Shown here piece after piece: positions 39,833 to 48,086 of a DNA stretch of 64,000 nucleotides. Within the stretch, counting starts at the first letter, position 1. Each line of letters opens with the position of its first letter. The stretch comes from a virus. A program made the position numbers and the translations under genes. Location: the IMG/VR virus record IMGVR_UViG_3300008267_009718, positions 1 to 64,000 of that record; one strand, written 5' to 3'. Under the pieces are notes generated by a model. It was not told the origin of the DNA, made no database searches, and worked only from the letters and a program-made list of their open reading frames with translations.

Positions 39833-41683
39833 TTATTTTGAAGATGTAAGTCCAGCATTTTTTTCCACTAGATTCACGTATGACTTCATTATATTGTTAA
39901 CATTCTCAGCATTTGAGAAATACTCCTTAGCATACGTCATCCATTGATTTTTTTGATCTTGAGTTAACAAATCGGGTACTTTTACATTTACATTAATTGT
40001 GGCATCCCCAACATCCAATTTACCAACAAATTGTTTTGTTTCGGTTGCTTGTAATTTTTGCATTTCATTCAATAAAGCCAAGTCAGAACTTGTAAGGTTT
40101 TCTACCTTTTGGACGTTATTCATACTTTGAACCTTTGCTTGTGGACCCTTAAAAGTTGTTTCTATCCAATCAATTACCGTTTTGTATCCGTCTTTCATTT
40201 CTTGTCCAATATCACCAACATCTATACCATATTCTTTTAAAGTAGAACTAAGACTACTCAATACTGCTTCTGTGTTTGTTCTATATGTTTCACTTTCATC
40301 GGGTAATAATCCACCCATTGCTTGAACACCTTTTAATCCTGTTTTATAAATTTCTTGTGGTATTTCAGTACCGGCTAATCCGTATCTGAAAGCAGACATA
40401 GCTTTATCTAAAATTGCATTTGTTTTTGCTGCCTCACTAAGTTGATCGATTGCAATTTTTTGCATAGATTGTCCTTCCAGTTCTTGTTGTTTTTTCAAAT
40501 CTTTGATTTGTTCCGCAGTAATATCACTCGCATTAATTAATTGTTCTTCTAAAGGTTTTCCTTGCTCATCAAACTTCCTTACTTTTATCTGAGCAATTCC
40601 TTTTTCATTTATTTGTGAAAGAGTTGCCACTAATTCTTTATCTTCTTCATTAATATCAGGAGAAAATTTAATTTGTTTCATTTTAGTATCAAACTCCGCA
40701 GCTTTGATAGACATACTCGCAAATTCTTCGGCGCCCATTTGAAGAGCTCCCGCAACTTCTCGTAATCTTCTTTTTGCCCCTGGCATAATTTCAAACTTCT
40801 GATTTTGTTCATTAAACCTAACAAATTCTTTTGACATATTTACAATTTGATTTTGTAATTCTGTTGGATCATTTTGTGCTAAATCCATAAGTCTAAGTGG
40901 ATCCAATAATTCACCAGTTCTTACACCTAACATTTGTAAACTAGCCGCCAAGTCAATTGCTTTCTCAGGATTGAAAACATCTTCAACAACCGCAAAAACA
41001 CTTTTCATATCGATTCCCAATCTACTTGCTTGAACCGCCATTTTTGCCAAACCTTTTGTTCCGTTTTCAAAATTAAATAAGTTCATTTTACCTAAATTGG
41101 TAGAAACTCCACCCGCAACTGCAGCCACAGTAACACCTGCTTGATTCGCAATTTTGGTTACTTCCATCATTCTTTTTTCAACACTTTCTAAATTGTATCC
41201 CACGTTTCTGAAGTTTTCAGCCAAAACATCCACTTCAATTCCTGTAACTTTGGCTGTCGCAGCCAAAGACGCGAGTTGTTCATCAGAAAGTTTTAGATTT
41301 GTACCAAATTTTTTAATTAATTTTTCATATGTACCACTTGCATCATCAGCCTTTAAACCCATTTCTAAAAATTGTGGTATTGCATCTGCTATAGTAGTTT
41401 GTAATTCGGCACCTCTTTGCCCTCCAACACCCAAAACTTTAACTAAGTCCGCACTTTTTTTATCTAAATCTGAAACAGCCTCAAATATTGCGGATATACC
41501 AAAATTACCAGTAATACTTGTGGTAAAATTAGAAAAAGCAGTTTTTATCTGATTTAAATTAAGAGAGGTTAACCCATTATATAATTTTGCGGTCTCACCT
41601 AATATGTCATATGAAGTATAAGAATAACCAGCGGTAGATTGACTTTCTTTTTCCGGATCACCAGAGTCAGTTGGACTAAACAT
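39833..41683 (-). CDS. Tail tape measure protein
   Basis: 616 residues, similar in length to T4 gp29 (590). Mainly helical, with the Ala/Gly-rich, small-residue helices common in tape measures (VTVAAVAGGVSTNLGKMNLF, AGALQMGAEEFASMSIKAAE). It sets tail length and occupies the tube lumen. It lies between the giant baseplate genes and the gp26-like/tube genes, the usual place for a tape measure after tail assembly chaperones. A TATTTATA element is 10 bases upstream. Tape measure identity is from composition, size and gene order. Confidence 0.8.
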   Translation of the reverse strand: MFSPTDSGDPEKESQSTAGYSYTSYDILGETAKLYNGLTSLNLNQIKTAFSNFTTSITGNFGISAIFEAVSDLDKKSADLVKVLGVGGQRGAELQTTIADAIPQFLEMGLKADDASGTYEKLIKKFGTNLKLSDEQLASLAATAKVTGIEVDVLAENFRNVGYNLESVEKRMMEVTKIANQAGVTVAAVAGGVSTNLGKMNLFNFENGTKGLAKMAVQASRLGIDMKSVFAVVEDVFNPEKAIDLAASLQMLGVRTGELLDPLRLMDLAQNDPTELQNQIVNMSKEFVRFNEQNQKFEIMPGAKRRLREVAGALQMGAEEFASMSIKAAEFDTKMKQIKFSPDINEEDKELVATLSQINEKGIAQIKVRKFDEQGKPLEEQLINASDITAEQIKDLKKQQELEGQSMQKIAIDQLSEAAKTNAILDKAMSAFRYGLAGTEIPQEIYKTGLKGVQAMGGLLPDESETYRTNTEAVLSSLSSTLKEYGIDVGDIGQEMKDGYKTVIDWIETTFKGPQAKVQSMNNVQKVENLTSSDLALLNEMQKLQATETKQFVGKLDVGDATINVNVKVPDLLTQDQKNQWMTYAKEYFSNAENVNNIMKSYVNLVEKNAGLTSSK

Positions 41684-41693
41684 AATTTTTATT

Positions 41694-41702
41694 TATAAAT
41701 AC
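41694..41702 (-). promoter_or_regulatory. TATTTATA-type candidate late promoter
   Basis: GTATTTATA on the coding strand, ending 10 bases before the tape measure ATG at 41683 and just after the stop of the frameshift extension. Confidence 0.5.
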
Positions 41703-41707
41703 GTTTT

Positions 41708-41863
41708 TTAATTGTTTTTTTCGTGTTCCTTAACAATTTTGTCAATTAAATAACGTCTTACATATGTTGGCATTTTAAGAAATTCCGTATAGGTAGTACG
41801 AAGAAATTTTGCTAAAATGTAATACTCATCTAAAAGGTACTTTGAATAATCAGAAGAAAGGCC
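41708..41863 (-). CDS. Frameshift extension of gp26-like protein (tail assembly chaperone-type)
   Basis: A 51-codon open stretch in the +1 frame relative to the gp26-like gene, ending at the TAA at 41708. The reading frame is open from 41896 but has no ATG until well inside it (41773) and no ribosome site. The peptide, GLSSDYSKYLLDEYYILAKF continuing to TEFLKMPTYVRRYLIDKIVKE, is the kind of helical sequence seen in small ORFs next to tail genes. It would join the upstream protein at TTT TTT CGG, where slipping +1 on TTT/TTC before the rare Arg codon CGG gives a 301-residue fusion. Known precedent: tail chaperones of many phages are made by frameshifting, mostly -1. The frameshift itself is inferred. 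Confidence 0.7.
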   Translation of the reverse strand, partial: GLSSDYSKYLLDEYYILAKFLRTTYTEFLKMPTYVRRYLIDKIVKEHEKNN

Positions 41864-42614
41864 GAAAAAATTCAACCCCAAAAGTAATGTCTGCCATTAC
41901 TCTTTCTCCTGACGGGGCTATTACTTCTTTTGTTAAGTCTAATCTTGGTTCGTTTTCAAATAGAAAATTCTTGATATGTTTTGAATCCATTATTGGCATA
42001 GATTCTATGAATTTTGAAATGTACATTCTATCTTCATTTCCATCTATACTAACAATCATTTTATTTAATCTTGTTGTTTGGACGGGTGCTGTCCTTCCTT
42101 TAGGGTAAGAACTAATTACAGTTTCAATTTCCATTAAATCCCGAACATTTAATAATTTAAGTTTAACTTCATTTCCACTTCTAGGTAAAGTAGTTGTCAA
42201 ATATCCATTCTCATCAGGAGATGAATTTGTTTTTTTAATATTTAACTCATCCAACATTATACTTGTTTCAAATGTGGCATTAGTTTTTGGATCCCTAAGA
42301 TTAACTCTATATTCAGGTCCGAAAGAAGTGTTTCTCAAAAAAATCAATAACGCTTCAGTATCACCATCTAATAGTTCTTCAGGTCTTAAATCGTGTTCAT
42401 AAATCTTATTTCTTAATAAAGGTAAAACAACAGTCTCTCTTATCGATCTTTCGGGGTTAATGTTTGATAAAATGTTCTCATCAACCGCAGTCAAATATCC
42501 AACTTTTACACTTTTTTTCTTAGATTTATAAAAAACACCACCTGATGGTAATTTCACAACATCGTGTGGTAAATTAAAATCTGTTTGCCCATATTGTAAT
42601 GCATAATCTTCCAT
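41850..42614 (-). CDS. 26: gp26-like baseplate/tail assembly protein
   Basis: 254 residues. Starts with LPHDVVKLPSGGVFYKSKKK and LTAVDENILSNINPERSIRE, and ends with VMADITFGVEFFRPF, features of the T4 gp26 baseplate family. In T4 gp26 is needed for hub assembly; related proteins in other phages act as tail assembly chaperones. The zero-frame ends at TGA (41850), but a +1 shift near codon 250 would add 51 residues. It lies upstream of the tape measure and after the tube gene's terminator, the chaperone position in most tailed phages. Confident as to family; the role as chaperone is inferred. Confidence 0.82.
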   Translation of the reverse strand: MEDYALQYGQTDFNLPHDVVKLPSGGVFYKSKKKSVKVGYLTAVDENILSNINPERSIRETVVLPLLRNKIYEHDLRPEELLDGDTEALLIFLRNTSFGPEYRVNLRDPKTNATFETSIMLDELNIKKTNSSPDENGYLTTTLPRSGNEVKLKLLNVRDLMEIETVISSYPKGRTAPVQTTRLNKMIVSIDGNEDRMYISKFIESMPIMDSKHIKNFLFENEPRLDLTKEVIAPSGERVMADITFGVEFFRPFF

Positions 42615-42624
42615 ATACTTTTTT

Positions 42625-42638
42625 TATTATAAAGATAC
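42625..42638 (-). promoter_or_regulatory. Variant of the TATTTATA-type element
   Basis: GTATCTTTATAATA on the coding strand, with one extra C in the core, ending 10 bases before the ATG at 42614. Confidence 0.35.
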
Positions 42639-42663
42639 TTTACATATTTTTTTTGTAAATAAA

Positions 42664-42690
42664 AATCCCATACGGTAAACCATATGGGAC
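42664..42690 (-). terminator. Rho-independent terminator after tail tube gene
   Basis: Nine-base-pair stem CCCATATGG / CCGTATGGG (one G-T pair) with loop TTTA, followed on the minus strand by ATTTTTATTT. It follows the highly expressed tube gene. Confidence 0.8.
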
Positions 42691-42712
42691 GTAATTTAAT
42701 ATAATTAATAAT

Positions 42713-43201
42713 TTAGTACACAAGAATACAACGATCCATTTGCATAGTAGCTGTAACATCAGCCAATGCATCTTGACTGTATGCTAATGAACCAAAGTTA
42801 ACATCTGTCATAAATGTTCCTTCTAATATCCATTTTTCCACAACAACACCAGTTGGGTCTAACATTTCGATGTCCACATTTTTTTTGTATCCAGCAGCGT
42901 AACCCATACGACCCGTTACTGATTCAGCACATAGACGAACCCATTCCATAAGAGCTTGTGAAGCGGAAGGACCGATTGGGTCTCGGAATTTTACTTGTAT
43001 TGAACTCCAAGTAAACCTACCTGCGACATAAGTTGATGTATTCAAAAAGGGTATTTCTGTTGAATTTATCTTGATGGAAGGTCTTGCCGCACTTTCAACA
43101 AACCATTCATTAATCCCTAAAGAAGATGGAAATCTCAAAATAAATCTGTTCTGTCTTTTCGGTTCGTAAGGAACTGGCATTTTCATTAACAAATCAGCCA
43201 T
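42713..43201 (-). CDS. 19: Tail tube protein, gp19-like
   Basis: 162 residues, almost the same as T4 gp19 (163). Features: KRQNRFILRFPSSLGINEWF at the N-terminus, AARPSIKINSTEIPFLNTST, then FRDPIGPSASQALMEWVRLC, and C-terminal ILEGTFMTDVNFGSLAYSQD. Polymerises into the hexameric rings of the inner tail tube. It has its own terminator downstream and a TATTTATAATA element in a 67-base leader region, as expected for an abundant structural protein. Confidence 0.92.
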   Translation of the reverse strand: MADLLMKMPVPYEPKRQNRFILRFPSSLGINEWFVESAARPSIKINSTEIPFLNTSTYVAGRFTWSSIQVKFRDPIGPSASQALMEWVRLCAESVTGRMGYAAGYKKNVDIEMLDPTGVVVEKWILEGTFMTDVNFGSLAYSQDALADVTATMQMDRCILVY

Positions 43202-43234
43202 AATTTTTTTGTTTTAAATTTTTGTTTATTATTT

Positions 43235-43245
43235 TATTATAAATA
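43235..43245 (-). promoter_or_regulatory. TATTTATA-type candidate late promoter
   Basis: TATTTATAATA on the coding strand, ending 33 bases before the tail tube ATG. Confidence 0.45.
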
Positions 43246-43268
43246 TATCGTTGTAAAATTTTTTCTAT

Positions 43269-44168
43269 TTACTTTGATTTAATTTTCTTTAAAGTTCTTA
43301 TTACTAGTTGCTCCATCATAGTTTTTTCATCGTCTTTAGTTAAATAAGTTTTTAATATATTATCTGGTTTCTTTTCAAAATGTTTTTTCATTACTTCTAC
43401 ATTTCTTACATCATCATCTGAAAAACCTACCATTGGCATTTTTGGGACAAATCTATTACTTACATCATTAACAAATTTATATTCTTTTTTCTGTAATCTA
43501 AATGACATCCCTTTTACATAATTTATAAACTCCTCCATTGCTCTAACCTTGCCCTCTTCAGGATTTGTTGCCGAACCCTCACCATAACTCACAGGATAAA
43601 ATCTACATCTTTCTAAGTAATCCCTTATCAACCAACTTTCATTTGTTATTGGTTTTAATCCCATAATTCTTCTGTATTCTATAAGACTTTGAACTAATTG
43701 TTCCTTGTTTAAACCTCCACGTCCCATTAAAATAAGTTTAAGAACTCCTTTTTTTAACGTATTTGGATGATGTCCGCGAGCTGTTATAATTGCAAAAACT
43801 GAACCGTTATTGATTGCTTCAACAAAGTCTCTCCAAGGACCTCTAACTAATGGAGCATCCTCAATGTCTGTCATAAATTTTGAATCTCCTTGTGTGCCAA
43901 AAAATCTGAATGGATTATCCGCAAAACCAACTATTGTTTCTCCATTATATGTAAAAGGTTTTTTTCCAATATCTGTTCTATATTCTGCAAAATCTTCAGT
44001 TGACATACCAACCTCATCACCTTCTTCATTTAAAAGAATAATTTGTGTTGGCATTTTCATCAAGTTATCATCCCAATCAAATGCATAATATTTTAATCCA
44101 TATTTTTTTTCTTCCAAATCATCAACCATTTCTTTGATAATTTGTCGTGTCAAACTAATATAATTCAT
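43269..44168 (-). CDS. HAD-superfamily phosphatase-like protein
   Basis: 299 residues from the ATG at 44168. A longer frame to 44249 would overlap the sheath gene and its terminator, so it is rejected. Motif I is FDWDDN (D31, D33), motif II IITARGHH near 127-134, and motif IV GFSDDDVRNVE near the C-terminus. These are the four-point signature of HAD hydrolases, with D-x-D-D-N in place of the usual D-x-D-x-T. Possible substrates are nucleotides or phosphorylated nucleic-acid ends; not determinable here. The N-terminus (MNYISLTRQIIKEMVDDLEE) is another short helical leader. It lies between tube and sheath genes, so it may be packaged or carried on the virion; that is inferred. Confidence 0.8.
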   Translation of the reverse strand: MNYISLTRQIIKEMVDDLEEKKYGLKYYAFDWDDNLMKMPTQIILLNEEGDEVGMSTEDFAEYRTDIGKKPFTYNGETIVGFADNPFRFFGTQGDSKFMTDIEDAPLVRGPWRDFVEAINNGSVFAIITARGHHPNTLKKGVLKLILMGRGGLNKEQLVQSLIEYRRIMGLKPITNESWLIRDYLERCRFYPVSYGEGSATNPEEGKVRAMEEFINYVKGMSFRLQKKEYKFVNDVSNRFVPKMPMVGFSDDDVRNVEVMKKHFEKKPDNILKTYLTKDDEKTMMEQLVIRTLKKIKSK

Positions 44169-44169
44169 A

Positions 44170-44180
44170 TTAATAAATAT
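44170..44180 (-). promoter_or_regulatory. TATTTATA-like element next to HAD gene start
   Basis: ATATTTATTAA on the coding strand, only one base before the ATG at 44168. It may be a leaderless-type signal or coincidence. Confidence 0.3.
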
Positions 44181-44190
44181 CACACACATA

Positions 44191-44219
44191 AAAAAAAGGG
44201 AGAACCTGTCTCCCTTTTC
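44191..44219 (-). terminator. Rho-independent terminator after tail sheath gene
   Basis: Ten-base-pair stem AAAAGGGAGA / TCTCCCTTTT with a short loop (CAGGT), followed by T residues on the minus strand. It separates the sheath gene from the HAD gene and shows that the HAD ORF does not begin inside the sheath. Confidence 0.85.
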
Positions 44220-44235
44220 TTTTTTTATTTTTTTA

Positions 44236-47200
44236 TTAGATATTCTCAAACGACGCTCCTGTTGGAGTAATGTAGAATGTTATATCAATAAACTCGAGTG
44301 AACGAGTAGGTTTGATATAAATCTTACCAGTCATTTGATTTCTGTCTAAGTCAGCAGTATCACTAGAAACTGTAACTCGGAAATCATATAAACCTCTATC
44401 TCTTCTGATTGAATCCAAGATTGGGTTAACCGCATTTAAGAAATCTTGTCTTACTTGTTCGTCATTCTGATCGAATAGTAATCTTACAGAAACCGCTGAA
44501 ATCAATTTACGAGCTTGTAGTAACAATCTTCTTACGTTAATTCTGTCAAGTGCAGATTCTCTAACTTGAAGAGTTTTGTTACCCCAAATTACTGTACCAA
44601 CATCTGAGAAGGTTGCAATTGGGTTAATTCTACCTACATATAGAGTATCTCTATCCTCTTGAGTTAACTTTTTACGTGCTTTAACTGAGTTAACAATACC
44701 ACGAGTATAACCTGCTGCTGCGAACCAAGGGAATGCGATATTATCTGTCAATGCCAAGTTTCTTGTTACTTCCGCAGTTGCCGGAATGTAAATTTGAGTG
44801 TTGTTAACGGTATCACGAGTTAATACCCAAGGATAGTAAGTCGCAGTATAGTTAGAATCAATACCTGCTTCCTCTAAATTATCAACAGCTTCTTGAGGGT
44901 AAATCAATCCATCTTGTCCTGTTGTTGTTGGTAATAATAGATTATAGTCAGGTGTTGTTGTGATATACAACGAATCTGCTCTATCAAATTCTATCATTTC
45001 TACAGTATCACCAACTAAGTCAGAGTTATTTACATAGTCAATACCAGGTGTAACAAACACATTGATATTAACCGCCTCAGGGTTTGAAAATGTCCTAATC
45101 CCTAATAGATATGCATAATAGTCTGTATTCGCATAATTTCTTGTTCCATCACCAATAGATATTTGTTTAAATGCCCCCCAACCAACTGCTTGTGGGTATC
45201 TATCAGATGGACAAGCCCCATTAAGGAATCCTTGTCTTCCTAAGACATATCTGTCACCATTAGTTCTTCTTTCTCTGTAGATATCCCAACCATCAAACCC
45301 GCCTTGTACAAACAAAGTGAATTTACGAGAGAACAATCTGTAATATGGGCTTGTTTCATTTAAAGGTTCTGAAGCAAACGGTGCATCACCAACATAGAAT
45401 CTTGGGGTTCCGCTTGTTGAGAATGCGTTACCGATTGTTAAGACACTCGCATTTATATCCATATGAAAACCTCTTGTTCTATAAGACCATTCCGATCCTT
45501 CTAAATCACAAGATGAAATAGGATTACGTTTACCAACATATTCATAAAAATCAGGATCATAACCCCAGAAATTTGACAAACCAAGGTATGTCCTTCTAAC
45601 GTTATCACCACCTGTAGTTGTTAAATTGTCATTACCTGAAGGTAAACCAAATGGAGGATTGTAAATAACCTCACCTGGAAAATCGTATTTAGTTTTAAAG
45701 ATTGGGAATGGAGAGGTTGCTCCCGCATATTCTCTAAAGTTGAATCCTTCAAATCCACAAGGTAGTGAATCAACAGGTGCATCTTCGTTCATTTCAACCA
45801 TTACATATTTAGAGTTCAGCTCGAACTCACCGTCTAACGTACCTATTTTCTTAGCCACAAAGTTATTTTGACTTGGATCCATAGAACAGTTAGTAAATTT
45901 CTCCAATACTGTAGGATTTGAATCGGTATCATAATAATCTCTTACTAACACTGTAAATGTTTGATTCGCAAATGATATATCCGCAATTGACATTTTTACA
46001 TTAGTGTTAGCATTGTTACCATCAGCAATTGTGTAGAATTTAAATAAGTTATACACTTTTGTACCTCTTAATTCTGACACAACCCAAGGAGAACTTGGTG
46101 ACTGATATCTGTCAAGATACCAACCAATCGATGTTGAACTTTCACTTTGTGCCGAATCCAATGAAACTAATTCAGGATTTAAACCTCTAATATAACCTTT
46201 TCTATAACCATAATTTAAAAGAGATTGGAATCTTTCTTCCATCATTAAAGGTACATTAAATCTATTTTTACCGAAGTTGCTAGAACCAAAAACTTTACTG
46301 ATGTATTTTGCGTCAGATATTGACATTGATGTCTCAAATGAGAATGTTTCTCCTTTGTAGTTTGTTGCATTAACTAAAAATGGTAAATAAGGATTTTTGG
46401 TTACACCAGAATAAGCACCTGTCATATCCAAAGAAACGTCTGTTAAACCTGTCACCTCCCAAGTTGGGTTTTCACCATCAGTATAATTTGAAATACCTCT
46501 CGATCTTAATGTGGAAACAACTAAATTATCAAAATCACTGTAAGAATTACCTGTAAATTTGTAAAGTTTACCAACTACTGTACCTGAATAACAAGTTGTA
46601 ATTTCACCTAAATCTTGATTACCACCACTAGTTGCGGGACAAGGTATACAAGGATCATAAGGATAGATATTTACAGTCCAAGTCGTTGTTACTGAACCAT
46701 CCTGTGATGTTAACACATAAGTTAAGGTTTCCGCAGAAAAGTTAACACTTGTTGAATTACTAACTTGCGTAACTCCATTAACCGTTACCGCAGTTGTACA
46801 AGCACTAAAAGTAGGAGTAAGAGCTGAATACACGTTTGTAAACCCAGAAGGTAAACATATATCAATAACATTAGTGTTGTAATTTATAACACCTGAATTA
46901 CCACTTATTGAAAAGTTGTAGAATGATGCACAAGTTGATGAGGTTGTTGTAAGCGTTACTCCTGTATAATACGAATAAAATGAATAACCTGTGTAATTAC
47001 CATTTCCAGTATTATCAAATGTTGCATAATACCAAGTATCATTAAACGGAGAAGTTAAGTCAGTTTCATTTAAATTAACAGAAGGGACTTCAAAAACGTT
47101 ATTTTCAGTAAATGAGGAAAAAGTTGGATTTGTAAACCCTGTATAATCATCAACATCAATAGAACCAAAATAATCAATCGTTTTTCCTGTTGTAGGATTG

Positions 47201-47805
47201 TCCAATGACAATATTCCAAAAATAGAATTAGTTATATTAGAACTAATTGAGGACACCCCACCATCAAATTGTTGATATTGTTCGTTAAACATATCTTGTA
47301 TTTCTGATGGAAATGAATTTAAAAATACAATACTATCTGCAGAATTATTACATCCACTAAAATTAACTAAGATATCTTCAGTATTTGCGGATGTACAAAC
47401 TTTTTCACAATCTACCGTGACACCACTTGCACAATCAAACCCAATAGTTGTTGGATCTACGTTTGCTACAGTTAGAATTGACCAAGAAGGTCCAGCGTCG
47501 TATCCTGATAAACCTAATATCCTGGTTACAAATAACTGATTTGATTGTTGTAAATAAGCCTTTGCGATATACGCCGCTTCATATTTAGGGATTTGAGTAT
47601 TCACAAATTTTTCTGGTGAAGTACCCCCGAAGTAAGTTGTAAACTCGTCGAAGTTTCTTATGAAAATTGGTTCGAAAGCAGGTCCTTTCAAAGTTTCACC
47701 CGCAATACCCAAAGTTGTTACACCAACACTTTGAGCAACGAAACTCAAATCAACTTCTGAAGTATATACACCTGGTGATACAAATACTTTACTGTTAGTT
47801 GCCAT
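44236..47805 (-). CDS. 18: Tail sheath protein, gp18-like, with Ig-like insertion
   Basis: 1189 residues, about 1.8 times T4 gp18 (659). The N-terminus (KVFVSPGVYTSEVDLSFVAQ), mid domain and C-terminus (QARKLISAVSVRLLFDQNDE, then MTGKIYIKPTRSLEFIDITF) are classical sheath. Between about 288 and 381 lies a sequence patterned like DUF5018-type Ig domains of Bacteroidota secreted proteins: FNFSISGNSGVINYN, then ALTPTFSACTTAVTV and YVLTSQDGSVTTTWTVNIYP. It is followed by a Cys cluster (CIPC). The sheath contracts to drive the tube into the host. The inserted domain would project from the sheath surface and may bind or decorate; that is inferred. Confidence 0.92.
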   Translation of the reverse strand: MATNSKVFVSPGVYTSEVDLSFVAQSVGVTTLGIAGETLKGPAFEPIFIRNFDEFTTYFGGTSPEKFVNTQIPKYEAAYIAKAYLQQSNQLFVTRILGLSGYDAGPSWSILTVANVDPTTIGFDCASGVTVDCEKVCTSANTEDILVNFSGCNNSADSIVFLNSFPSEIQDMFNEQYQQFDGGVSSISSNITNSIFGILSLDNPTTGKTIDYFGSIDVDDYTGFTNPTFSSFTENNVFEVPSVNLNETDLTSPFNDTWYYATFDNTGNGNYTGYSFYSYYTGVTLTTTSSTCASFYNFSISGNSGVINYNTNVIDICLPSGFTNVYSALTPTFSACTTAVTVNGVTQVSNSTSVNFSAETLTYVLTSQDGSVTTTWTVNIYPYDPCIPCPATSGGNQDLGEITTCYSGTVVGKLYKFTGNSYSDFDNLVVSTLRSRGISNYTDGENPTWEVTGLTDVSLDMTGAYSGVTKNPYLPFLVNATNYKGETFSFETSMSISDAKYISKVFGSSNFGKNRFNVPLMMEERFQSLLNYGYRKGYIRGLNPELVSLDSAQSESSTSIGWYLDRYQSPSSPWVVSELRGTKVYNLFKFYTIADGNNANTNVKMSIADISFANQTFTVLVRDYYDTDSNPTVLEKFTNCSMDPSQNNFVAKKIGTLDGEFELNSKYVMVEMNEDAPVDSLPCGFEGFNFREYAGATSPFPIFKTKYDFPGEVIYNPPFGLPSGNDNLTTTGGDNVRRTYLGLSNFWGYDPDFYEYVGKRNPISSCDLEGSEWSYRTRGFHMDINASVLTIGNAFSTSGTPRFYVGDAPFASEPLNETSPYYRLFSRKFTLFVQGGFDGWDIYRERRTNGDRYVLGRQGFLNGACPSDRYPQAVGWGAFKQISIGDGTRNYANTDYYAYLLGIRTFSNPEAVNINVFVTPGIDYVNNSDLVGDTVEMIEFDRADSLYITTTPDYNLLLPTTTGQDGLIYPQEAVDNLEEAGIDSNYTATYYPWVLTRDTVNNTQIYIPATAEVTRNLALTDNIAFPWFAAAGYTRGIVNSVKARKKLTQEDRDTLYVGRINPIATFSDVGTVIWGNKTLQVRESALDRINVRRLLLQARKLISAVSVRLLFDQNDEQVRQDFLNAVNPILDSIRRDRGLYDFRVTVSSDTADLDRNQMTGKIYIKPTRSLEFIDITFYITPTGASFENI

Positions 47806-47835
47806 TTTGTTTTTTTAATTTATAAGATTTATTTT

Positions 47836-47846
47836 AATATAAATAT
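47836..47846 (-). promoter_or_regulatory. TATTTATA-type candidate late promoter for sheath
   Basis: ATATTTATATT on the coding strand, ending 30 bases before the sheath ATG at 47805, in a divergent gap shared with the small plus-strand gene. Confidence 0.45.
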
Positions 47847-47880
47847 TGTGGATTTAACCAAAAACTTTACTTAAATAAAA

Positions 47881-47891
47881 CTATTTATATA
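47881..47891 (+). promoter_or_regulatory. TATTTATA-type candidate promoter, plus strand
   Basis: CTATTTATATA on the plus strand, 33 bases before the ATG of the 53-residue gene at 47925. The orientation matches the plus-strand gene. Confidence 0.4.
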
Positions 47892-47924
47892 TTGGTATGA
47901 TTATTTTCTGCCTTTTTTCTACCT

Positions 47925-48086
47925 ATGGATAATGATGTCAAGAAGATAAAAAATTTGAAGATTTCGATTGAGGTTCACGATGTTTTGAAGAAGTACTGTG
48001 ATAAGCGTGGTATTAAGATGTATAAATTTTTGGAAAATCTCATATTAGAAAAATGCAAAGAAAAGAAAGATATATATGGGGAATAA
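47925..48086 (+). CDS. Small ribbon-helix-helix-like protein, possible transcription regulator
   Basis: 53 codons from ATG at 47925 to TAA at 48086. The product runs MDNDVKKIKNLKISIEVHD, then VLKKYCDKRGIKMYKFLENL, then ILEKCKEKKDIYGE. A short strand (LKISIEV) followed by two helices separated by GIKM is the layout of MetJ/Arc-type ribbon-helix-helix proteins, which bind DNA as dimers. It lies on the plus strand between two minus-strand tail genes and ends exactly where the gp15-like gene's stop begins, so it is an independent insertion. Divergent promoters in the gap could let it act on the sheath promoter. Family assignment is by pattern only; size is too small for firm proof. Confidence 0.65.
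   Translation: MDNDVKKIKNLKISIEVHDVLKKYCDKRGIKMYKFLENLILEKCKEKKDIYGE

Noticed and set aside
44169-44249. Longer N-terminus for the HAD-like gene
   Set aside because: It would overlap the sheath stop and the sheath terminator hairpin; the ATG at 44168 fits better.
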